Source: Zelonia costaricensis (Eukaryota; Euglenozoa; Kinetoplastea; Trypanosomatida; Trypanosomatidae). Taken from it: 27,897 bases of DNA. How positions within the stretch are numbered: the first letter of the stretch is position 1; the number at the start of each line of letters is the position of its first letter. The translations under genes and the position numbers were made by a program. The stretch is from assembly GCA_030849075.1 (NCBI GenBank), contig JASAOO010003193.1, forward strand, positions 1 through 27,897, written 5' to 3'. Below, piece by piece: positions 8,622 through 16,379 of this stretch. The notes under the pieces are model-generated. The model made no database searches. It saw nothing but the letters and a program-made list of their open reading frames with translations, and was not told where the DNA came from.

Positions 8622-11279
8622 TCATATGGCCACGCCTGAACCGTCGTAGCGGCGGGGGTTGTTCGGGCAGCCGGGCGTCGCTGCGAGGTGACGCCGCCAG
8701 CCCTCCATGCCGCTCTTGAACCGCTCATGGCATAGCGGGCACACGCTGTGCGACGGCACCGCCTCGATGCACGCCCGTGCCGCGACGTGCTCGTTGAACT
8801 CCGTTGCTCGCACCGCCTCGTGGCACCGCGGGCACTCACGCACAAGCCGCCGCTTCTCGCACTCCGTCACGAGATGCTGCTGCAGCTGGCAAATCTCCGT
8901 CACCTGGTCGCACAGCGGGCACGGACACAGCATCGGGCACGCGCTGACGTAGTGCAGGTCGAGGTTGTGCTCGTTGAAGTTGCCGTTGTACTCGCCGCAG
9001 AACTGGCACGTGCGCAGACGCCGGTACTCGAGCTCTGCGACGGAGGCGGAGGCGCGCTGCAGCGGCGCCGACGGCACGCCTTGCTGGGCCTCCGCCTGCG
9101 CGTGCGCCTCCGCCTGCGATGGCCGCGCGGCGACCGTGCGCTGCGACGGCGCCGGCGGCGAGGAGGCACTTGCAGTGGAGGGGGTGCTGCTTGCTCGGCG
9201 ATGCACCGCGACGGAGTCGGACTGGATGTCGGAAACCTTGCGCGTAATGCTGCGCGCAACGAGCTGGCTCTGCTTGTACTGCTCCAGCTGCTCCTCGACG
9301 AGGGCCTGCTGGGCAGGCTTGATCTCCTCCACAAAGCCGCTCGTCACGCCAGGGTCAAGGCAGAGCAGCTTTGCCAGCAGCTTGATGGCTGCTTCGCGCA
9401 CGTCGGCGTTGGAGTGCTGCAGGCTCGGTACGAGCACCATCGAGCACAGGGTGCGCGTGTCCAGGCCATCCGGGGTGCGGCTCACCAGCCCGAACTCGTC
9501 CACGAACGTGCTGAGAACGTTGATGCGAGAGACGTGCGCGCGGACGCTGGCGGGCTTTTTGTTCAGCTTGTCTGGGTCCATCAGCAGCAGCTCCACGACG
9601 CGGCGGTGCCCGTACGGGGAGCGCGCCAGAGCCACGATCGTCTTCTCGACGCTCTCCTGCACGCGCGTGTTCGACTCGCCGAGCCGCGCCGTCAGCTCCG
9701 GCAGCACCTTCGTCACGGCCTCGCCCACCTGACCCGCCGAGGCACGCGGCAGCTTGCCCTGCACAATCTTCGTCAGCGCGCTGCACGCCGCGATGGCGGC
9801 CCCCGCGACAGGGTCGCTGACGCCGTAGCCCTTCACGGACATGTACACCACCAGCTGCGACCACGCCCCCTCGCTGTGCCCGGATAGGGCAAGACTGCCG
9901 TCACCCGAGACGGTGCCACGGAGGGCAGCCTCGCGCAGCTGTCCCTTGCGGCTGAAGAGGCACGACGCACAGTACACGCCGAGGTCTCGCAGGTACGGCT
10001 TGGCAGCAGCCGCCGCATCTGCTGTGAGGGGTGACGGCCCGGCCACCACCGTCGAGACGCGCTTGATGGCGCTGTTAAGGGCCAGCTCCCAGTCCGCGCC
10101 GTCGCCGAGTAGCGGGACCTCGTCGTCAGGACCGCCGTCCTTCGGCCCGGCGGACGGGTTCTGCGTGATGCCGCCCGTCGCATCCGAGAGGTCGTAGAAC
10201 CCCTTGCCGCCGACGACGACCTCGTCGTGCTTGTCCATCTCCGTCGGCGAGGCACGCGCGGCCGAGGCCGCAACAGCGGCGTACGCAGCGCCGTTGCCGT
10301 TGGTCTGCGGCTTCCCCGACGCGGCCGCCTGCAGCGGCGGTGGCGAGGAAGGCCAGATTTCCGTGTCTGTCTTTGGCGACGGCGCCAGCAGCGTGCCTGG
10401 CTTTGCGGCGGCAACCTTTTCGTTGGCCTCGCGCAGGGCCTCGATGCGGAGCTTGAGTTCCTTTGCCTGCCTGTAGTCCTCCACCGTCACGGCGCGCTGC
10501 TTCTCCACCTCCAATCGCGCGATCTCGCGCTCGTTGTTCTCGATGGCGAGAGTCTGCTGCTTCAGGGCCTCGGCGGCATCGAAGTCCTCATCCTCCACGG
10601 CCTTGCGCTTCAACGCCGTCAGCTCCGCCACGCGGGCGCTGAGGCTGCTGGGCAGCCGCGCCGGTGGCATGGGTGCCGAGTCGTTGTTTGGTGGCGGCAT
10701 CATCTCGTCCAGCGGCGCCGTCACACGCTCGCCGATCGGGATCGCGAGCGGGGTCGCGGTCCAGTCTCGCAGTTTGGTGAGGAGCTTGCCGTGCATCGCG
10801 AGCGCCACCACGCCAACCTGCTGGAAAATGTTGTAGCTGTTGACGTGCGGGTTGCGCAGACTCAGCTTCAGATACACGCAGCGGCGCCGCAGCCCGACCG
10901 TCTTGAGCTCGCGCGCCTGGTAGTCGCTCGCCGCGTTGTCGGAGAAGCGGATGTGCCCGAGGCGCTTGAAGGTTGCCTTACTGTACGCCCCGCAGACGCC
11001 CTGCTGCTCCTCCTCCGCGGTCGGCTCGGCCACGTACACGTCCATGCAGGATGAGACGCGGCTCTCGTTGGCCAGGATGCGGAGACTCTCTAGCGAGACG
11101 ACGCCCTCGAAGCGGAAGCCGAGCTCCTGCGGGTACGGCGCGTGCTTGCGCGACACCCACCCACACGAGTGACGGTCCTGTGAGCGCAGTGCGTCAGCTG
11201 GATGGGCGTCATCTTGCGAACTGACGTAGCACAGGTACGCGCGTAGGCGCGGGCCGTACTTGAGCTCCGAGTGGAACAT
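8622..11279 (-). CDS. CEP104-like ciliary/flagellar tip protein
   Basis: This 885-residue protein has the domain order of CEP104 (FAP256 in Chlamydomonas), a protein of the distal ends of ciliary microtubules. Residues about 1-165 match the N-terminal jelly-roll domain: RFEGVVSLESLRILANE, the KATFKRLGHIRFSDN segment, QARELKTV, and NPHVNSYNIFQQVGVVA all have counterparts in human CEP104. Residues about 215-290 are a charged coiled coil with two UVR-like repeats (VEDEDFDAAEALKQQ and VTVEDYRQAKELK). A low-complexity linker leads to a TOG-like helical repeat domain (about 390-660), which in CEP104 binds tubulin. The C-terminus (757-872) carries the CEP104 zinc-finger array, starting CQFCGEYNGNFNEHNLDLHY and ending CPLCHERFKSGMEGWRRH. 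The start is the ATG at 11279, since homology begins within a few residues. Length is close to the animal protein (about 900 residues). It likely acts at the flagellar axoneme tip during assembly. Confidence 0.93.
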   Translation of the reverse strand: MFHSELKYGPRLRAYLCYVSSQDDAHPADALRSQDRHSCGWVSRKHAPYPQELGFRFEGVVSLESLRILANESRVSSCMDVYVAEPTAEEEQQGVCGAYSKATFKRLGHIRFSDNAASDYQARELKTVGLRRRCVYLKLSLRNPHVNSYNIFQQVGVVALAMHGKLLTKLRDWTATPLAIPIGERVTAPLDEMMPPPNNDSAPMPPARLPSSLSARVAELTALKRKAVEDEDFDAAEALKQQTLAIENNEREIARLEVEKQRAVTVEDYRQAKELKLRIEALREANEKVAAAKPGTLLAPSPKTDTEIWPSSPPPLQAAASGKPQTNGNGAAYAAVAASAARASPTEMDKHDEVVVGGKGFYDLSDATGGITQNPSAGPKDGGPDDEVPLLGDGADWELALNSAIKRVSTVVAGPSPLTADAAAAAKPYLRDLGVYCASCLFSRKGQLREAALRGTVSGDGSLALSGHSEGAWSQLVVYMSVKGYGVSDPVAGAAIAACSALTKIVQGKLPRASAGQVGEAVTKVLPELTARLGESNTRVQESVEKTIVALARSPYGHRRVVELLLMDPDKLNKKPASVRAHVSRINVLSTFVDEFGLVSRTPDGLDTRTLCSMVLVPSLQHSNADVREAAIKLLAKLLCLDPGVTSGFVEEIKPAQQALVEEQLEQYKQSQLVARSITRKVSDIQSDSVAVHRRASSTPSTASASSPPAPSQRTVAARPSQAEAHAQAEAQQGVPSAPLQRASASVAELEYRRLRTCQFCGEYNGNFNEHNLDLHYVSACPMLCPCPLCDQVTEICQLQQHLVTECEKRRLVRECPRCHEAVRATEFNEHVAARACIEAVPSHSVCPLCHERFKSGMEGWRRHLAATPGCPNNPRRYDGSGVAI

Positions 11280-11365
11280 GCTGGGTGTGACTCGTCTGCT
11301 TGCCCAATGGCCGAAGCAAAGACGACCGGAGACAACAACGCAAGGTGTGGCGGCGACAGCAGCAA

Positions 11366-11412
11366 CTGCGATCTCAAACGGAGGTCAAAGGAAGTAACAA
11401 CAACAAAAAAAC
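11366..11412 (-). promoter_or_regulatory. Probable trans-splice acceptor of the CEP104-like gene
   Basis: On the minus strand a T-rich tract (complement of about 11378-11412, including a run of seven T) is followed by GAG with its AG at 11374-11373 and then CAG with its AG at 11367-11366. Either would give a 5'UTR of roughly 85-95 bases. The choice between them cannot be made by eye. Confidence 0.45.
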
Positions 11413-12489
11413 AAACCCGCCTCAGATTACTCTGGCTGAGACACCGGCCTGACCACACAGCCGGGGGGGGGGGGGAATGAGCTGTGATGCCTCACCGCGC
11501 GACACGGAAGGTCAGAGCAAGGCGACGTACAGTGCCGAAGAGAGGTGCCCGACACACAAAGACGAGCAACAGGAGCCACGCGCAGACGCAGCAGGTCGAG
11601 CAATAACACAGCACACGAGGGAAAACGCCAGGAGCTGAAGGAGACACAGATACAGAACGGCTATGCGGCAGGAGAGGAGCAGGGGGAAAAATGAGCCTGA
11701 ACGAATGGCGCCGCTGGCAAGGAGGCGGGGGTGAGTAAGACGAAGGCAGGGTTGTGTGAAATCGGCAAGAGAAAAAAAAATGAGTGATTCAAGTCGGAAA
11801 ACAGCACAACACCAAGAAAGGTGCACGGCACCACCGCGCTTTTCGTTTTTTTTGTTTTTTTGTATTTGGAAGGGCCTCAGCAGGGCCCTAGTAACTTGTA
11901 TCGTCGTTGTTGCTCGGTTTATCTACGACAGAAGCACGCTTGCGCGTCTTCTTAACGACGGAGCGGGGGGTGCGCGCGTGTTCTTGCCTTTTTTTTTTTT
12001 TTGCAGGCGCACCTCACGGCGCGAATTTCTACGAGCGAGATGGACACTTGGCAACGCGGTAAACGCCCGTAAAAGAGAAAAAAGACGAGCAGACAAGTGT
12101 CGCCGTGGGCAGCTTCGTGGGTAAGAAAAGCAGACTCGTCTTGTCTGTCTGCTTTTTTCTTTGTTTTTTTTGTTTTTTGAGAGTGGCGCGCGTGCGTTTA
12201 TCTAGTATGAAACGAAGAAGGGCGTGTGGAGCCTGAGAAATGAGTGGGGGTGTGGGAGTTCGACGAAGTGCTCGGGGCGGGGGAGGGAGGCCGGATACAG
12301 TGCTTCGCTGCCGCCTTTGACGCGCCGACGGAGAGGGGGGGGAACCGATGGAGCAGAAGCGGGAAGAGTTTGGATAGGGAGAACGCGATGCAGAAGTGGA
12401 TTGTCGCAAGTCGGGATGTACCCAGGGCACCCACATGATAGGATGCAAAGCGTCGGCGCCATTTTTTCGTGGTTAAAGGGGGAATAGGG

Positions 12490-12730
12490 GGTGAGGCGTG
12501 GCACGGCAGTGCGAGCCGCGCTCTCGCAACCCGTCAGCGCCGTCCTGACTCGGCGGGTAGCCGAGCCACGCTCTTCGCCACAGACTGGAGACCAAGTAGA
12601 CGCTGGGCGGGCGAGTCGAGCGCACCTTCACGGGAAAGTGCAGTTGTTCAGAGTGACGTGACGCTGCCGGCTGGTTGTCTCCGCGCAATGCACGTCGCCT
12701 TTGTTCCTCCTACGCGGTGGGTGCGTGTGT
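12490..12730. repeat. Candidate degraded SIDER-like retroposon segment
   Basis: Between low-complexity purine-rich stretches lies a block of mixed, high-complexity sequence (for example GGGTAGCCGAGCCACGCTC and GACTGGAGACCAAGTAGACG). It contains a perfect 6-base-arm hairpin, CTCGGC/GCCGAG, at 12549-12565. In a Leishmania-type genome the usual cause of such an island within a 3'UTR is a degenerate SIDER element. No poly-A tail or target-site duplication is clear, so confidence is low. Confidence 0.25.
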
Positions 12731-13095
12731 CGGTTGGTGGTTGAGTGGATGTTGCCTGAGTTATGCTGAGTTATCCGAGGGTGGGCACGCGTCCCGTGCG
12801 TTAGCGCCGCGCGCGTCGTTGCGCACCGCTGCACGTGGCGGGCGACTTAGTCCGAGTTACCGAAGAGAAACGCGTAAACGAAAAAAAAAAGTGGTGGATT
12901 CGCCGCAGAAACGCGAAAACAATAAGAACAAGACCCAGTGCACTGGAAGGCGGGACCTCGGCGTGCGCGATGGGACAGCGCAGCACCAGCGCGCAGGCCC
13001 TCCACATTGCCTCCTCGCCGACAAACCAATGCGGAAAGGAGGAAAGCAAGGTGGCATGCAAACGACACAGGGCGAATCAGCGCGTTCACCTGCGA

Positions 13096-15138
13096 CTAAT
13101 CGGACTCCTCGTCGTCCACGTCGATCTCCTCGCTGCCCCCCTCCCCGTCCTCCTCCGCTGCGGAGTCATCGCCACCCTCGCCGGCCGCCGCTTTTTCCGC
13201 CTCCCCCTCCCCATCGCTCTCGCTCGCCTCGGCCGCAGCGTCATCGCTGGACTCCAGCTTGTACTGCGGCGCGGCGAGGAAGTCCGGTCCCATCTCCACC
13301 ACACCGTTGGGCAGCAGCACCGCCAGGTCGCGCACTGCCGACGCAAGCACCTCGACAAGCGCGTCCAGGTGCGCCGTTCCGGAGAGCTCGTCCGCCTCCC
13401 CAATCCGCTTGCCCTCGGCCGCGGCCAGCGAGAACACCTCCGAGGCCGTGGCGACCTGCGCTGGCGTCAGGGTTGCGTCGCCCGGGGCGCGCATCACCGC
13501 CCACGGCACGTGGCGGCCCTGCGACATCTCGCGCAGAAACGTGCGGGCGCCCAGCCGCAGCGCGTTGTGCGCGTCGGCGCGCGTGACCTTCTGGTAGCGG
13601 CTCGCCTTCCCTTTGCCCTTCTGCATGACGGTCGAGATGTGCACGAGCTTGCTGGGCGTGGCGTTGCTGTACGTGGCATCCAGCAGCGTCGATTGGCTGC
13701 GCTGCTGGCCCGAGGTGAAGCCGACGTGGCCGGTGAGGCTGCTGCTCGTCACCCTGCCCATCGTCCCGGCGTCCGACGCGAAGAGCGGGGACACGTGGAA
13801 GCCGCCGTCGCGGCGCACGGCACGGCCGAGCTCGCGCAGGAACTTCTCGGCCGCCTTGAGCGGGTGCTTCTCGTCCGCTTCGGCCCCACCAACGGCGGGC
13901 ACGCAGAACGCCTGCGCCACGGTTGCCTTGTCGGTGATGCCGTCGAAGAGGATGCACCCCATCGCCTCCGGCTCCGGTGCGCGCTCGACGTAGGCGAGCG
14001 AGCGGAAGAGGACGTCGGCGCCGACGGGGGTGCGCAGCTCCTTCAGCATGGCCGAGTCCTCCGGCAGCTGCACGAGCGTCACCGCCTTGGCGTTGGGCAC
14101 CGCAAACTTGGTGTGCACCTTCTCTTCCTCCTCTGTGAGGCCGGAGCGGATGAGCTGCAGCTGGGCTGCGCGCAGCGGCACCGTGCTCACACTGCTCTCG
14201 TTGGCCTCGCTGCCGAGGGTGCGGCAGAGGGTGCGGCGTCCCGTGTTGGGCAGCCCCACCACAAACGCGCAAATCTTGCCCGCCAGGTTCGACGACATCT
14301 TCTTGCTGCTGCAGCCGGCGTTCTGGCGGAACTGGTTGAGCACGCGCAGGAACTGGCGCTGCGTCCGCTCGCTGTGCACCGAGAACGGCGTGATGGTGGC
14401 CACGAGGTTGGCACCGAGGCCCTTGGGGTACCGCCGCTGAAGGGCGTACGCGACGAGCGCCAGCTGCGAGACAAGCGCGGGGGCCGAGACAAGGTCAGCC
14501 TTCGTCAGAGTGAAGAGCAGCAGGGCCTTGCGCCCGCCGTCGTAGTCGGCAGCCTGCTCCACAATCGCGTCCACCAGCGTCCACGGCATCGACTGCACGG
14601 CAAAGCGCGCGTCAAGCGTGACGACGTAGGCGGCGGACGGCAGCTCGAGGGAGGTCATCGGTGCGTCGTCGGTCGCCGCCGCGGCGGTGGGTGGGAAAAC
14701 GAGCTCGGTAAGGGCGCGGTTGAACTGCACACGAAAGTGGTTGGAGTCCTTGGCGGAGATGTAGAGCAGCTGCCGCCGGTTGCTGGTGCGTGCCTCGGCG
14801 GCGGCGGCCATCTCGGGCGCGGCCGCTTCGCCGCTGCCGTCCGCCTCGCCATCGGCGCCCTTGCGGTGGCGCCGCTCCGCCTTCACGACGCGGGCAGCCT
14901 CACGGGCCTGCAAGACGTGGCTGAGGATCTGCTCCTTGTCTGGGTGACGGTTCGACACCTGCAAAGCCAGCTTGGCTAGGTCGCGCGACTTCTTACTCCG
15001 CTTCGGCGCCATGCCGGTCTTCTTGAGTGCCTTTGCGGCCTTCTTGAGGTCGCGCTTGTGCTCGCGCTTCTTGCGGTCAATCTTGTGCCGCTGCTTCGAA
15101 GACATACGCTTCGACTTGGATGCCTTCACTTTGACCAT
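13096..15138 (-). CDS. Nucleostemin/NUG1-like nucleolar protein with degenerate circularly permuted GTPase motifs
   Basis: This 680-residue protein begins with a lysine/arginine-rich segment (about 1-90) like the Grn1/GNL3 N-terminal domain of nucleostemin and yeast Nug1, which direct pre-60S ribosome assembly in the nucleolus. The motifs that follow come in the circularly permuted order G4-G1-G3. They have decayed: G4 reads TKAD (212-215) instead of NKxD, G1 reads GLPNTGRRT (295-303) with arginine in place of the P-loop lysine, and the G3 position reads LVQLPED (355-361) with neither the aspartate nor the glycine of DxPG. GTP hydrolysis therefore looks unlikely, although the fold probably remains. 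A long C-terminal region (about 370-625) is unrecognised, and the tail (630-680) is very acidic. The start is the ATG at 15138, where family resemblance (MVKVKASKSKR) begins; the open frame extends upstream to 15657 through CA-repeat sequence and is rejected there. Family confidence is good; exact orthology is open. Confidence 0.85.
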   Translation of the reverse strand: MVKVKASKSKRMSSKQRHKIDRKKREHKRDLKKAAKALKKTGMAPKRSKKSRDLAKLALQVSNRHPDKEQILSHVLQAREAARVVKAERRHRKGADGEADGSGEAAAPEMAAAAEARTSNRRQLLYISAKDSNHFRVQFNRALTELVFPPTAAAATDDAPMTSLELPSAAYVVTLDARFAVQSMPWTLVDAIVEQAADYDGGRKALLLFTLTKADLVSAPALVSQLALVAYALQRRYPKGLGANLVATITPFSVHSERTQRQFLRVLNQFRQNAGCSSKKMSSNLAGKICAFVVGLPNTGRRTLCRTLGSEANESSVSTVPLRAAQLQLIRSGLTEEEEKVHTKFAVPNAKAVTLVQLPEDSAMLKELRTPVGADVLFRSLAYVERAPEPEAMGCILFDGITDKATVAQAFCVPAVGGAEADEKHPLKAAEKFLRELGRAVRRDGGFHVSPLFASDAGTMGRVTSSSLTGHVGFTSGQQRSQSTLLDATYSNATPSKLVHISTVMQKGKGKASRYQKVTRADAHNALRLGARTFLREMSQGRHVPWAVMRAPGDATLTPAQVATASEVFSLAAAEGKRIGEADELSGTAHLDALVEVLASAVRDLAVLLPNGVVEMGPDFLAAPQYKLESSDDAAAEASESDGEGEAEKAAAGEGGDDSAAEEDGEGGSEEIDVDDEESD

Positions 15139-15197
15139 TGTCGCTGAGTGGCGGCCGAGGGCAATGGGGAAAGTGTCTGTATGAGTGCCTCCCGAAT

Positions 15198-15250
15198 GGG
15201 TGTGTGTGGGTGTGTGTGGGTGTGGGTGGGTGGGTGGTTGGCTGGGTGTG
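15198..15250. repeat. GTGGG/TG-rich imperfect tandem repeat
   Basis: The plus strand has repeated GTGTGTGG and GTGGG units. In the sense of the NUG1-like gene this is a CCCAC-rich segment 60-110 bases before the start codon, and it produces the PTHPHPHTPTHTH pattern in the rejected upstream reading frame. Confidence 0.7.
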
Positions 15251-15495
15251 ACGGTGCGTGTCTCACTGTCGGTGCACGGCGTGCGGCCGCGGCGATGGCA
15301 GTTGACGAGCGAGGCGAAACGCCGAATCTTTGCTTGTGCTCGAGTGCGAAAATGTGTGCGTGTGCGCGTGCGGGTATAGGAGTAAGGAGAAGACAATCCG
15401 CAACAGTACACGATTTCAGCGATGCGACCAATTGAGAGAGCGCAAGGTAGCAATGGAGAAAAGAGGCGAGCGAGTGATGAGATTGATAGGCGCCT

Positions 15496-15508
15496 CCCCC
15501 CCCCCCCC
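15496..15508. repeat. 13-base C homopolymer
   Basis: An uninterrupted C run lies in the intergenic region between the NDUFA6-like and NUG1-like genes. On the minus strand it is a G run. Its exact length may vary or be misread. Confidence 0.7.
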
Positions 15509-16379
15509 GGCCTCATCCTTTCAGCACCGGCATCAAAGGGAAGCCGGTCGTCATGTTGTTGGCGTGCACAAGTGCGGTGCCGACGCTCCCTTCCTGCCGG
15601 GGTCGGCCGAGGAGGCGCCGGTTGCCGGCTCCAGCCACCGGGAGGTGCTGATTTCACGTGTGAAAGATGCCCACCAGAGTCGGGTGTGAAATCATGCGAA
15701 GCGCGCCGAGTGGAGCAACACAGTGGAGCTCCCTTTCACGTTGTGGCTGCTTTGCAGAGAAGGAGATCGACGTGAAATGAGCTGCGTTTACTCCCTTTGT
15801 TTATTGGTTTGCTTGCCGTCAAGGTCAGACCATCGAGCTCCGCCTGCAATGCGAAGCGAACGCCGCTGCCACAGTTCGTGGCACACTAAAACTACTGCCT
15901 ACTTCTACAACCTACTACGCGTGTGCGTGTGTGTGTTTTGAGGGTGTACGCCCGCGCATGCCGTTTCTCGAGATGGTGCACTGCCCACAGCCGCCAGTGA
16001 GTCCTTTCTGTCGCAACCCATCAGAAAGCGCCGCTAGAGAAAACAAAAAAAAAGATGCAGGTTGGAAACGCGATACGCGTAACACTTCAAGCTACCGCTA
16101 AGCAGAGAGAGAAGTCGTTGGGGAAGAAAACAAAAACAGCAAAGAGGAGCAGCACCACAACTGGCTGCTGCCTTGTAACGTGACCGGGATCGCACGCAGT
16201 GGAGAGCAGCACAGGAGACAGAAGAAGTGACGAGCCATGTCTCCCGGCGCCACCGCGCCCGGCAATCCGCACACAAACGAAGTCGCCACATCAAAGAACG
16301 AAGAAAAAAGAGCGCCACACCTAAGCCGTCCCGGAGGACGCCGCCGCAGAGTCGCGACACGAGCAAAGAACGACAGGTG

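Larger units (their letters stand above)
11280..13095. other. Intergenic region between NUG1-like and CEP104-like genes
   Basis: It contains the 3'UTR of the NUG1-like gene and the 5' region of the CEP104-like gene. Visible items are a 13-base G run at 11463-11475, a 14-base T run near 11989-12002, a T-rich stretch at 12150-12180, and a mixed-composition block at about 12490-12730 with a hairpin. I see no accepted gene: the plus-strand frames entering from the right are antisense shadows of the NUG1-like gene, and the small frames are unremarkable. Confidence 0.55.
15139..16379. other. Intergenic region between NDUFA6-like and NUG1-like genes
   Basis: A 1.2 kb non-coding stretch with a GTGGG-type repeat at 15198-15250 just upstream of the NUG1-like start codon, a 13-base C run at 15496-15508, and A-rich patches at about 16038-16055. 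On the minus strand the first repeat reads as a CACCC-rich 5'UTR. AG dinucleotides at 15145-15144 and 15178-15177 are possible splice acceptors, but no strong polypyrimidine tract precedes either. No gene is seen. Confidence 0.55.

Noticed and set aside
8748..9887. 379-codon plus-strand open frame
   Set aside because: It is antisense to the CEP104-like gene, which has clear homology across its length.
12835..14979. 714-codon plus-strand open frame
   Set aside because: It is antisense to the NUG1-like gene, with the same repetitive Arg/His/Leu composition, and runs out of low-complexity upstream sequence.
15139..15657. 173-codon upstream extension of the NUG1-like frame
   Set aside because: It translates CA-repeat and C-rich UTR sequence (PTHPHPHTPTHTH), while family similarity starts exactly at the ATG at 15138.
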